This document shows, in pieces, positions 24,738-32,791 of a stretch of 36,420 bases of DNA. The notes under the pieces are model-generated. The model ran no database searches. It was given only the letters and a program-made list of their open reading frames with translations, and was not told the origin of the DNA. Source of the DNA: an uncultured Schlesneria sp. (GTDB taxonomy: Bacteria > Planctomycetota > Planctomycetia > Planctomycetales > Planctomycetaceae). The position numbers were made by a program, and so were the translations under genes. Where the stretch lies: assembly GCA_903904835.1 (NCBI GenBank), contig CAIVEI010000143.1:1-36420 (forward strand). Direction: 5' to 3'. The first letter of the stretch is position 1. The number at the start of each line of letters is the position of its first letter.

Positions 24738-27216
24738 AGTCTCTATCATTCGGCATCGCCGGCCCGGTGACCTTCATCATTTTCCGCACGGCATCGACTG
24801 TCAGCACCACGCGCAAACCGTAGTGAAAGTAATGTTCCGTCGGTTCCAGTTTTAAGCGATGTGCACTGCGGCAGAAGGTCTCATCGGGGTACCAGCTGCC
24901 GCCGCGAAGCACACGATGGGTACCAGAAAATGGGCCGATTGGATTAATTGTGGGAGACTTCTCATACCACTTCTCATCAAACCAGTCCTGGCACCATTCC
25001 CAAGCACTGCCTTGCAGATCGTACAGCCCAAACGCATTCGGCGGTCTGCGGCCAACCTCTTTTTGTTGGTTCCACAGGAAATCCGCCAGTCGTTTTGGAT
25101 CGTCCCCAAACGAATACTGCGTAGTCGTCCCGGCACGGCAAGCGTACTCATACTGCGCTTCCGTCGGTAAGTGATAACTTTTGCCGGTCGGCTCCATCCA
25201 TTTTCCCACCGTCCCATCATAGGGCGCTGCCAGCTTGTCCTGGTCGGAGAGCCAAATACAAAACGCCACCGAGTCGTTCCAGGTGAGCCGCATTGCCGGA
25301 AAATCGTCGGTTGCGCCAGAGCGCAATCCCGTCAGGTATGTTCCATTCCAGATGTTACGAGGCGGCTGCTCACCCGCGGCATTGGCCGCCAGCTCGACTT
25401 TCTCGGCTTCTGTCTGGTAGCCGGTCGCAGCGGCAAACTTCTTGAATTGGCCGATCGTGACCTCTGTGATTCCCATCATCAGAGGCCTGGTGATGACGAC
25501 CCGATGTTGAGGCTGTTCCGTAACCCGAATCGAGTCTGCCAGAGCCCGAACCGCGTCCACAATGCCTGGGTCGGCTTTCGCCATCGATTCCTCGATCACT
25601 TTTGCCGCAGCCTCGATCTGCTCATCGCTGCTCCCCATCAGAAATTCGCCTGGCGGGATCAGGCGGAACTTGATCCCGATACTGTTGGTGTATTCGACAG
25701 GCACATTGAGGTACCTGGCCCATGCCTTCTGATGCTGGCTTGCCTCCAACGCGTTGAACGGTGAAATCGCCGGTTTGGGAGCGTCGGCAGGCCAACCGTG
25801 CCAGCCCGTCGTGGCCGCTTCTCCCTTTTGCTCCGACGGCGGCAGTTTCGCCGTGACAGCGGACTTCCCGTCGCCAGGCCTGTTTGTGAAAAAGGCCACC
25901 GCCAGCAGGATCACAACCCCCAGCGTCCCGCTCCCGATTAACACCAGCTTCTTCTGGTCACGCAGGAAGGAGCTTTTCCGTTTTCTGGAGGGCTGCTTCG
26001 TTGGTTTTGACACGCGTTCTGTGTGAAAGTCTAACTGGTCCTCATTAGCAGCGATGTCAACAAACGACCAATTGGAGGGTGGATTGAATTTCGATGTCGC
26101 CGGATTTGGTTCGTTCGCCGTGCGGGAGGAAACCGAGATCTCTTGTCCAAGGATCGTCTGGCCCGCAACCGCAGGCTGTACGCTCAGCGAGTTCGACGAC
26201 GCAACGCCGCAGCTTTCCAGATCCGCAATCACTTCTGTCATTGTCTGGTAGCGGTCTTCGACCTTCTTCGCCACCATTTTTTTGAAAAGACGGCCCAGCG
26301 GTTCGGGGACTTGCGGACAAACAACTCGCAGGTCCGGGATTGGCTCGTCCCGATGGGCAAGCAACTTCGCCATCAAGGTGTCACCGTCATAAGTCGCCTT
26401 GCCTGTCAGCAAGTAAAAGAGCGAACAACCCAATGCATAGATGTCAGCACGGGCATCCGCCGTCTTTGTATTCAGAGCTTGTTCCGGGGCCATGTAATCC
26501 ACTGTCCCCATCACGGTTCCCGTGGAGGTCAGGTCGGCTTGTGTGGCGTCGTCGCTATTTCCATTAAGACGGGCCAATCCCATATCAAGGATCTTGAGAG
26601 TTCCCTTTTTATCGAGTAGCAGATTTGCTGGTTTAATGTCCCGGTGAACGATTCCTTCGGCATGGGCAGCTTCCAGTCCTTTTGCAGCTTGAAGGATGTG
26701 GCTTACCCCCTTCTCCACGGAAAACGGCCCGTTCTTCTTGACCAATGCAGAGAGGTCACTTCCCTCCACCAACTCCATCACGAGGAAGTGGACGCCATTC
26801 GCCTGATCGGCGTCGTACGCCGTGACGATATTCGGATGGTTAAGCCTTGCCGCAGCCTGGACTTCTCTGTGAAACCGGGCAATTGCCGCTTCGTCCCTGG
26901 TCAATGATGCTGGCAATACTTTGACCGCCACGATTCGGTTCATCACTCGATGCCGGGCCTTGAAGACCTGGCCCATCCCACCGGCCCCGATCTTTTCCAT
27001 CAGGAGGTAATTGCCCAGCGTGAGCGATTTCCCTTTGCCTCTGGAAACCTCCTCCGCCTGAAACTTTGTCAGTTTCTTATTCCGGACGAGTTCCAGGGCC
27101 AGTTCCTCAGCACTCCTGGGAGATGCCCTGGGGGGCAAAAAGTCCTTGAGAGTCTCGCCAGCGACAATTCCGCTCTCTTCAAGCTGCCGGACGAATTTGT
27201 CAAGAGGGACAGCCAT
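24736..27216 (-). CDS. membrane-anchored Ser/Thr protein kinase fused to an FGE-sulfatase domain
   Basis: An 826-aa planctomycete-style receptor-like kinase, numbered from ATG 27216. An N-terminal extension (LALELVRNKKLTKFQAEEV) precedes the kinase domain at about 70-335, with GAGGMGQVFKA, Lys99 in VAVKVL, HRDIKPAN (191-198), DMG in place of DFG (211-213) and GTVDYMAPEQ. A single membrane helix lies near 423-443 (LVLIGSGTLGVVILLAVAFF). The outer part is a formylglycine-generating-enzyme/sulfatase-modifying domain (about 510-820; NSIGIKFRLIPPGEFLMGS; WEWCQDWF; RVLRGGSWYPDETFC). Of the two catalytic Cys in true FGE, only the second remains (Pro replaces the first), so this domain probably senses or binds. 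A TTG at 27246 is an alternative start. The gene is bracketed by two direct repeats. Confidence 0.94.
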   Translation of the reverse strand: MAVPLDKFVRQLEESGIVAGETLKDFLPPRASPRSAEELALELVRNKKLTKFQAEEVSRGKGKSLTLGNYLLMEKIGAGGMGQVFKARHRVMNRIVAVKVLPASLTRDEAAIARFHREVQAAARLNHPNIVTAYDADQANGVHFLVMELVEGSDLSALVKKNGPFSVEKGVSHILQAAKGLEAAHAEGIVHRDIKPANLLLDKKGTLKILDMGLARLNGNSDDATQADLTSTGTVMGTVDYMAPEQALNTKTADARADIYALGCSLFYLLTGKATYDGDTLMAKLLAHRDEPIPDLRVVCPQVPEPLGRLFKKMVAKKVEDRYQTMTEVIADLESCGVASSNSLSVQPAVAGQTILGQEISVSSRTANEPNPATSKFNPPSNWSFVDIAANEDQLDFHTERVSKPTKQPSRKRKSSFLRDQKKLVLIGSGTLGVVILLAVAFFTNRPGDGKSAVTAKLPPSEQKGEAATTGWHGWPADAPKPAISPFNALEASQHQKAWARYLNVPVEYTNSIGIKFRLIPPGEFLMGSSDEQIEAAAKVIEESMAKADPGIVDAVRALADSIRVTEQPQHRVVITRPLMMGITEVTIGQFKKFAAATGYQTEAEKVELAANAAGEQPPRNIWNGTYLTGLRSGATDDFPAMRLTWNDSVAFCIWLSDQDKLAAPYDGTVGKWMEPTGKSYHLPTEAQYEYACRAGTTTQYSFGDDPKRLADFLWNQQKEVGRRPPNAFGLYDLQGSAWEWCQDWFDEKWYEKSPTINPIGPFSGTHRVLRGGSWYPDETFCRSAHRLKLEPTEHYFHYGLRVVLTVDAVRKMMKVTGPAMPNDRD

Positions 27217-27497
27217 AGGATGGGATTCGGCGAAACGTGAAGGCAATCAACGGTAAGTTCTGTTGCACGACGACGGCTATTTTGTCCAAGTCAGCGGCTA
27301 ATTGCCAGCAGGGATGCAACTCACGGTCCATCTGTCACGTTCATATCGTCAAGTCGTATCGCTCACCGGAAAGCACGACGCGGGCGTTGACCGCAACCCA
27401 ATCAGGAGAAGAGTCTGAACCACGAAATACGCGAAAAACACGAAACAAAAACATTCGAGGCGAGCCGGGGTGCGCCAGCCCCATTTCTCCCTCTTTT
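27217..27497. other. intergenic region upstream of the kinase-FGE gene
   Basis: It should contain the promoter of the minus-strand kinase gene, but I found no clear promoter boxes. Around 27420-27460 the words CACGAAATACGCGAAAAACACG and similar resemble the CACGGAAA-type words of the neighbouring repeat, so the repeat may extend leftward in degraded form. No gene is evident. Confidence 0.4.
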
Positions 27498-27705
27498 CCG
27501 TGTCCCTTCCGTGTCAGTCCGTGGCTACTCTTCGAGGTCTTTGATAAATCCATGGTCGACAGCCATCGAATAGGAATCGCCTCCGCCACGGAAAGACACG
27601 GAAATCACGGAATTAAAACACAAGACACTTGAATTTCATTGTGCGCCAGGCCCACCTCTTCCTCTTTTCCGTGTTCCTTCCGTGTCCGTCCGTGGCTCCT
27701 CTTCG
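27498..27705. repeat. ~207-bp hairpin repeat, copy B (right of the kinase-FGE gene)
   Basis: A direct copy of 24360-24565. It shares CCGCCACGGAAAGACACGG, ATCACGGAATTAAAACACAA, CTTCCTCTTTTCCGTG and the end CCGTGTCCGTCCGTGGCTCC. Differences are scattered point changes, so the copies are old. The segment from here to 27769 shows no gene. Confidence 0.8.
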
Positions 27706-27769
27706 TAGTTCTCCAAAATTCAAGGTCATCGGCCTTTGAAAAGGAATCGCCTTCCCCCAAACCCCGCAG

Positions 27770-28105
27770 TCACGAAATGCAGTAGTACTCGTTGTCACGC
27801 ACAAAATGGCCGTCTTCGCACTTCGGACATTTGACGCCTTCCAGACAGAACGTGCTAACGACCTTTTCGGAATTGCAATCTGGACATATTCTGGACGCCA
27901 GCCGTGAGTCGATCTTCACAGCGTTCCCACATTGCAGACACAGGTGGGGACTATCGTTCGCAATGCACTTCGCAAGCTCTGAATGGTGCGGATGGTAAGC
28001 GTATTTTTTGTTGCCAGCCTCATCGATGTAGAACGGATGACCGTCAGACCATGCCTGGATGGCATTGCCGCAGGACGAACAGACAAATCGAATACCTTCG
28101 GCCAT
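27770..28105 (-). CDS. small multi-zinc-ribbon protein of unknown function
   Basis: A 111-aa protein with several paired cysteines: CSSC near the N-terminus (residues 9-12), CLQC in the middle, then CPDC, CPKC and a final Cys. It also has a His-rich YHPHHSEL stretch. This suggests two or more zinc ribbons. GAGGTAA lies six bases before the ATG at 28105, and translation from there starts cleanly (MAEGIRFVCSSCGNAIQAW); the frame is open further upstream but without family-like sequence. I do not recognise a named family. It could bind nucleic acid or proteins. It sits at the left edge of a defence-like gene group and is divergent from the HNH gene. Confidence 0.75.
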   Translation of the reverse strand: MAEGIRFVCSSCGNAIQAWSDGHPFYIDEAGNKKYAYHPHHSELAKCIANDSPHLCLQCGNAVKIDSRLASRICPDCNSEKVVSTFCLEGVKCPKCEDGHFVRDNEYYCIS

Positions 28106-28327
28106 CGCGTTACCTCGAATTTGACGGTTGCTGATTAATGAATACCGTAAGGCCTTAGGATTGTTTCTTCTGACGATAGTTGCAAATGACCGTTTCCGTT
28201 GCATCGATACGAAACGGAGCGTGTCCCCCGTAGCGATCAGATCCTTCTCGACACCACGCAAACGCTGTGTCACCGAGGTAAAGTATTATCCGCGTGAAAA
28301 ACGACTGTCTACAAGAGGTTTTAACCG

Positions 28328-28972
28328 ATGGCGCCGATCATTCCAAAGACAGTGGGCGAATCGTTGTACTGGTCGTATGCCAATCTCGCGATGGCCTTCA
28401 CCGGGGGGCGACATAACGAACCGACTTACCAGCAGATCGATTTCATCGTGCGTAACAAACTTTATTGCGGTTTGGTGCGAGGTAGTCTGAATGTTAAAAA
28501 CTTCATCATTGACGAAAAGGAAAAGCTGGATGCGTCAGATGCGTGCTGTTACTGCGGAAGCCGGTCGAATCTTTCGCTTGACCATTTGATTCCGCAACTC
28601 AAAGGGGGAAGGCATTCGGCAGACAATTTGGTCGTGGCGTGCCGCTCTTGTAACAGTTCAAAGAAAGCGCTCGATCTTATGGAATGGATGGCGAAAAAGA
28701 AACAGTTCCCACCGTTACGGCTACTACGGCGTTATCTCAAACTTGCTATCCAATACTGTGTTGAGAATGACCTTATGGACATTTTATTGAACCCTGACGA
28801 ACCTACTGAACCCAAGCAGCTAACGCTCTTCGACGATGTTGAAGCGGGAATCCGTTTGGAACACGCCGATAGAGCACTTACTTTTTTTCCCTTTGCGATC
28901 GCGTTGATCCCCCACCGGTTTCCAGACCCAGAGAACGTCGTGGATAGAGTGCCGTCGGCTGACCAGGAATGA
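28328..28972 (+). CDS. HNH endonuclease domain protein
   Basis: A 214-aa protein with a complete HNH module at about residues 70-115: zinc ligands in CCYC (73-76) and CRSC (105-108), catalytic His86 in SLDHLIPQLKGG, and Asn100 in HSADNLVVACRSCNSSKK. It should cut DNA or RNA in a metal-dependent way. The flanking N- and C-terminal parts are not recognised. AGAGG lies nine bases before the ATG. It faces the DUF4276-ATPase pair in a convergent arrangement with a gap of about 100 bases. Similar stand-alone HNH proteins occur in phage-defence islands and also in mobile elements. Resemblance to the Septu nuclease subunit PtuB is possible but I cannot show it. Confidence 0.88.
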   Translation: MAPIIPKTVGESLYWSYANLAMAFTGGRHNEPTYQQIDFIVRNKLYCGLVRGSLNVKNFIIDEKEKLDASDACCYCGSRSNLSLDHLIPQLKGGRHSADNLVVACRSCNSSKKALDLMEWMAKKKQFPPLRLLRRYLKLAIQYCVENDLMDILLNPDEPTEPKQLTLFDDVEAGIRLEHADRALTFFPFAIALIPHRFPDPENVVDRVPSADQE

Positions 28973-29076
28973 TCGCCCAAGAGCTGATGGTGAATGAAGC
29001 GAGCCAGATTATGGTCAACGTGCAGTATCCCCGACCTGATCGCCAACATGGATCCGTAATCTTACGCGTCCGTCGA

Positions 29077-29691
29077 TCAGATTGTTCTGCCAGTAACTTT
29101 TAGTCCAAACCTCTGGAACGTTGTGCATCGCTTCAGTCGTGCGAGGTCATCCAGGTTGCGAGCAAAATCTCTGGCGAACTGGATATCAACATACCTTTTG
29201 CCGCCATTCCTCTGAAAAAGTGATGTCATCGTGCCCTTCGGGTTCGGCATCCGGTCGGGGTTCTTTTGTCGGCGAATCTTTACCTTGTGCGAGTCGGTTG
29301 AGAGGACGCCGGACAGCATTCGTTCATCGAATAACAGCCACGATTCGAACTCCCGCTCGATACAGACGAGATGAACGTTTTGAAGTTCGACTCCGTTTTC
29401 CCGCAGATTTGCCAGAATGTCCTGCCGATCGTTATGCCAACACAGTTTATCGTCTTTTTTCGGCCATGCCGGTCGCTCGTCCCAAAGGATCACAACGCGG
29501 TCACATCCCGAGGCAAAAAGATTTTTCGTCGCCGTACCACATTCCAGAATGAGGTTTTTTTTGTTGTCCATTGGCATGATATCGAACTCGAACTCGACGC
29601 CTGTGTGTTCGCTTAACAATTCGCAGAGGCGACCGCAAACGACTGATTCCAAGCCCTGACGACCGCATTCGACAAGAATGCCGACTTTCAT
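29077..29691 (-). CDS. DUF4276 (TOPRIM-like) protein, partner of the adjacent ATPase
   Basis: A 204-aa protein that looks like DUF4276, a small TOPRIM-like fold. An N-terminal strand carries Glu8 (VGILVECG). A central strand ends in acidic residues (RVVILWDERPAW, 65-76). A later one reads LVCIEREFESWLLFDERM (Glu112, 114, 116). In TOPRIM nucleases such Glu and Asp clusters bind metal. Its ATG overlaps the ATPase stop codon in an ATGA junction, so the two are translated together and probably act as a complex. The pairing recalls OLD (ATPase plus TOPRIM) and PARIS (AriA/AriB) defence systems. The exact family call is by eye; nuclease activity is inferred. Confidence 0.78.
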   Translation of the reverse strand: MKVGILVECGRQGLESVVCGRLCELLSEHTGVEFEFDIMPMDNKKNLILECGTATKNLFASGCDRVVILWDERPAWPKKDDKLCWHNDRQDILANLRENGVELQNVHLVCIEREFESWLLFDERMLSGVLSTDSHKVKIRRQKNPDRMPNPKGTMTSLFQRNGGKRYVDIQFARDFARNLDDLARLKRCTTFQRFGLKVTGRTI

Positions 29692-30869
29692 TGATTTTGC
29701 TCCGTCAATCGGCCCATCGTATAGAGCCGTCCTGGCGAGAACGATTTGGACCATTCAGCAAGCTGATCTGCATCGGGACGGCGAAAGACAGGTTGCCCGT
29801 CCTCACGCTCGACGACCACGATTTGGGACAGGTCGAGCAGATCAAGCAGGTAGGGAGAATGCGTTGTCAGAATCACTTGTGTCGTCCCGGCGGTAATTGC
29901 AGCGCGGATTTCTTCCACAACCAGATGCAGCGTGCGAGGGTCAAGGCCATTCTCAATCTCCTCGACGATCAGCAACGCGGGTGGCTTTGGATGACGCAAC
30001 GCGGCAAGAAGTGTCACAACGCGAAGTGTGCCCGTCGAAAGCAACCAACCGGGAACCTCGTACGTTTCTTCTTTCATTTTCAAATAGTAAGCCCGCTCGA
30101 GTTCTGACGTGAAGCTCGGCTGCAAGTCAGCGGCGTACGGCAGCACAAATCGCAAGGAATCAAGGATTCCCTCGAATGCATCCACATCGAGGCTGCGGAT
30201 CTCATTCAGATACTCCGCGATATTAGCCCCGTCTCGGGCCAACTTGACTGAGCTCGTCGCAAGCTGTTGTGGAGTTGGTTGTCCCATCCGCTCGGGATTG
30301 AGCATCAAAAATTGCCAGCGCGCGAACAATTTCGTCGCGAAATGTCTTAGAATCGATTCACCGTCACCGAGATTCGGCTTCTGACCGCCTCGTAGTTTTG
30401 GCCCGTCATCAGGCTCAATCGTGATTTGGACGCCGCCGTTTTCATCGCGTTTCCAGCGTTCTGAACGTTCAGCGTCTCGATAAACGGCCTGCTCCGCCTG
30501 AACGAACACGGAATTCCCCTCTGGGCCCTGGGTGATGGATTGCTGTCCCCTGATACGGTAGTGCGGCTGCTTCCAGTCGAAACGAAAAATGAGTGGATTG
30601 CTATAACCAATCCGGTGGTCGATTCGATCCAACAACGTGCGACTCTGCGCCTTATTCCACACGTGTTCGAAACCGCGCCAGCGGCGAAAAGCAGAATCGA
30701 CGCCATCGAGAACGATATCGCGGAAGGTTTCCATCGCCTCGACGAGACTGCTTTTACCAACACCGTTGTCACCGATAAACACGGTGAGCCAGCCGAGTTC
30801 AACCCTTCCGCTGTCGCGGATCGCCTTGAAATTCTCGGCACGGAAGGATCGCAGGGGCGGGTTTTTCAC
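29688..30869 (-). CDS. AAA/ABC-type ATPase (AAA15/21, OLD-like)
   Basis: A 393-aa SMC-like ATPase. Near the N-terminus is an FKAIRDSGRVEL motif and Walker A GDNGVGKSS (residues 33-41). Much later come an ABC-signature-like LLSTGTLRVVTLLAAL (276-291), Walker B LLIVEEIENGLDP (about 299-311) and the H-motif TTHSPYLLDLL (His337). This layout with a long insert is typical of OLD/RecF-like defence ATPases. The start is taken as GTG 30869, with AGAGGA eight bases upstream; an upstream in-frame ATG at 30968 adds 33 basic, unlikely residues. It overlaps the DUF4276 gene by four bases. Antiphage function is suggested by context, not shown. Confidence 0.9.
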   Translation of the reverse strand: MKNPPLRSFRAENFKAIRDSGRVELGWLTVFIGDNGVGKSSLVEAMETFRDIVLDGVDSAFRRWRGFEHVWNKAQSRTLLDRIDHRIGYSNPLIFRFDWKQPHYRIRGQQSITQGPEGNSVFVQAEQAVYRDAERSERWKRDENGGVQITIEPDDGPKLRGGQKPNLGDGESILRHFATKLFARWQFLMLNPERMGQPTPQQLATSSVKLARDGANIAEYLNEIRSLDVDAFEGILDSLRFVLPYAADLQPSFTSELERAYYLKMKEETYEVPGWLLSTGTLRVVTLLAALRHPKPPALLIVEEIENGLDPRTLHLVVEEIRAAITAGTTQVILTTHSPYLLDLLDLSQIVVVEREDGQPVFRRPDADQLAEWSKSFSPGRLYTMGRLTEQNQ

Positions 30870-31060
30870 TTGAAATGTCCTCTTTACACATCGCGTAATG
30901 CGTTTTAACAGGCGACGTTCTTCAATCGGGCCACCGCACGGGCGAGGAAGCCGCAAATCCGTTCTCACCGGTCAATCATACTTACCACGCTATCCCTCGG
31001 GTCAAGCGAGAATCAAGGAACGGATCACGGAAGTTCCCTTGACCTGGATTACATCGTAAA

Positions 31061-31142
31061 CGAAATCGTCGAAAGTCTGATTCCGAGCATTTCCACGGTT
31101 GAGAACGTGAAAGACCATTCCCCCGACGCTGGGCCGGCGGTT
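31061..31142 (-). pseudogene. remnant of a REP-associated tyrosine transposase (RAYT, Y1_Tnp) N-terminus
   Basis: The minus strand encodes RRPSVGGMVFHVLNRGNAR followed by NQTFDD, closely resembling the conserved RAYT start (RRPR..GGxxYHVLNRGNxR). The catalytic His-x-His and Tyr regions are absent, and after about 27 codons the match is lost. It therefore looks like a short decayed fragment. RAYTs mobilise REP palindromes, and a REP-like palindrome lies 130 bases away. The surrounding 30870-31272 shows no other gene. Confidence 0.6.
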
Positions 31143-31272
31143 CGTGAAAAGCCAACGTGAATGGCCCAGGAAAACGTCTCGGTTCGCCTTTATTTTCACT
31201 CGTGCCTTTTTCTTTTATCTTCTGATCGCTGTGAATCTTGTCGAAGGCAATCGTCGATTCACCAGGGAGCAG

Positions 31273-31356
31273 AAAAGTGGTCAGATTCGGTTCTGCCAAT
31301 TCTTCGGTGTAAATTTATTGGCTGACTGCAGTGCCAATATTGGACCTGTCCCCTTT
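31273..31356. repeat. REP-like palindromic element inserted into an hsdM remnant
   Basis: The left end AAAAGTGGTCAGATTCGG and right end GGACCTGTCCCCTTT are imperfect inverted copies, with TGCCA words at the inner edges. The HsdM-like reading frame enters it and stops inside (31281-31283). Confidence 0.6.
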
Positions 31357-31577
31357 CTTGTTCGGTCGACTTCAAACTGGTCATTCAGGCGTTTCAGGAA
31401 CAGAATCCCAAAGATGTATTCCTTGTACTCCGAGGCATCCATATTCCCGCGCAGGATGTCACACGCCTCAAACAGTTTGCGTTCCAGTCGCGGCAACGTC
31501 AGACGTTCCGCCTTCTTCCGGGCAACCGCAACGGCCGATGTCGATGCCACTTTCGTCGTCGTTGCCTCAACCTGCAT
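31281..31577 (-). pseudogene. truncated type I restriction methylase (HsdM N-terminus)
   Basis: From ATG 31577 (GGAG seven bases upstream) the frame gives 98 residues. Residues about 25-72 match the HsdM N-terminal helical domain ([41 protein letters not shown]). The normal protein is about 500 aa, with a SAM-binding NPPY methylase domain that is missing here. The family match ends at the junction with the REP-like element, which supplies the remaining codons and the stop. No hsdS or hsdR is nearby. I read this as a destroyed type I restriction-modification locus. The ribosome site is still intact, so a short peptide could still be made. Confidence 0.8.
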
Positions 31578-31651
31578 TAACGTCTCCAAGTCATCTGCTA
31601 TTCAGAGGTAAGTTGTTGGTAACTCGTTCGTTGCTTGAAACTGTTTATTGG

Positions 31652-32791
31652 TCATCCGTTTGATGCCTGAGCAGGCGGCAGCTTGAGAATGGTAAGGATT
31701 TCCTCGGCGAGAGAATGGTACTCGTTCACCAGGTTTTCCCCGAACCGATAGGTCAAAACATATCCAGCGCCGCAAGCGACGGCCGAGCCCGCAAAAGGGA
31801 CGAACTTTGACAATGATGTGACAGTGCTTCGCTTGGCAATCGACTTCAGTACAAGTTCTATCGCTGTTGAACTGCCGTATTTGCCAATTACTTGAACAAT
31901 CTTGTTTGCGAGCACCGTACCCTCGGGACCTCGCAATAAGCTTTGCCAGTAATCCTTCTGCTCGGGAGTAATATTGTAAATTGCTGCGACCTCTTGGCCG
32001 AGAGTTCGGAGCATTGCCAGGTCGAGTGCAACGTCGAGGCCGACAATCGGATTCAATCCATTGAGTGCCGAGAGGCTCGCGTACCATGCGGCAATACGCA
32101 TCGCGTTGTTTTTCTTTAGTTCGAGCGACTTCCGACTCCATGCAGCGAAGTCGTTCTCTAGACGCATTCGTTTTATTCCGCTGAAGGAATTCACAATGTC
32201 ATCCAACAAGTCGGGCAAGTCGTAAAGTGCCGGCTTACGCGACGAGACCATGTAAATCCGGCCAACTTGAAGTGGTTCGAGGTTAGACCTGATGTCCGCT
32301 TCAATCTCGCTCTTGAGTTCATCAGGAGTCGAAGTACATCCGTCGTGAGCCGCGTTTTCCAATGCGAGGTCGAATTTGCTTCGGAGAAGGAAACAGGGCT
32401 TATTCAACGCCATCAGTTGCGAATAAATGGTTTCATCGTCTTGAAAGAATCGAGATTCGGTGACGAAAATAAATAAGTCGTAGTTTTCCAGTTTCAGCCG
32501 ATTTACGTAGTCGTGTGTTTGGAACGTCTTTGTCCCACAGCCAGGCAGGTCAACGAAAACCAATCCTCGATGGATGAATTCCTGAGCTTCTTTCGTGGTC
32601 TCTTTGCTTGAGCCGACAGGCGCGAGTTTCTGACCCGTGATGGCATTGATTAAGGACGACTTTCCGACACCGCTTCGCCCCACGATTCCGCATTTGATAC
32701 TCGTGGAATCGTATTCCCTTTTCTCCTTGGACATCGATTCCAGGAATTCCTTCAATAACTTATCGATGTCACCGGGAGGATTCGCGGACAT
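31652..32791 (-). CDS. IRG-like (interferon-inducible GTPase-type) GTP-binding protein
   Basis: A 379-aa GTPase. G1 is GRSGVGKS (38-45), G3 is DLPGCGT (81-87) and G4 reads RSKFD (137-141). The stretch after G3 (TFQTHDYVNRLKLENYDLF, then IFVTESRFFQDDE and KPCFLLRSKFD) follows the pattern of immunity-related GTPases more than Era/dynamin types. After the G domain (about 30-215) comes a helical region with hydrophobic patches (GLDVALDLAMLRTLGQEVA; FVPFAGSAVACGAGYVL), like the C-terminal part of DUF697/IRG-like proteins, which can contact membranes. GAGGAAA precedes the ATG. It lies in a defence-like neighbourhood. IRG resemblance is by eye; antiphage function is conjecture. Confidence 0.82.
   Translation of the reverse strand: MSANPPGDIDKLLKEFLESMSKEKREYDSTSIKCGIVGRSGVGKSSLINAITGQKLAPVGSSKETTKEAQEFIHRGLVFVDLPGCGTKTFQTHDYVNRLKLENYDLFIFVTESRFFQDDETIYSQLMALNKPCFLLRSKFDLALENAAHDGCTSTPDELKSEIEADIRSNLEPLQVGRIYMVSSRKPALYDLPDLLDDIVNSFSGIKRMRLENDFAAWSRKSLELKKNNAMRIAAWYASLSALNGLNPIVGLDVALDLAMLRTLGQEVAAIYNITPEQKDYWQSLLRGPEGTVLANKIVQVIGKYGSSTAIELVLKSIAKRSTVTSLSKFVPFAGSAVACGAGYVLTYRFGENLVNEYHSLAEEILTILKLPPAQASNG

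Noticed and set aside
28732-29049. Minus-strand frame overlapping the HNH gene end
   Set aside because: Mostly antisense to the HNH gene, with no ribosome site or family signal.
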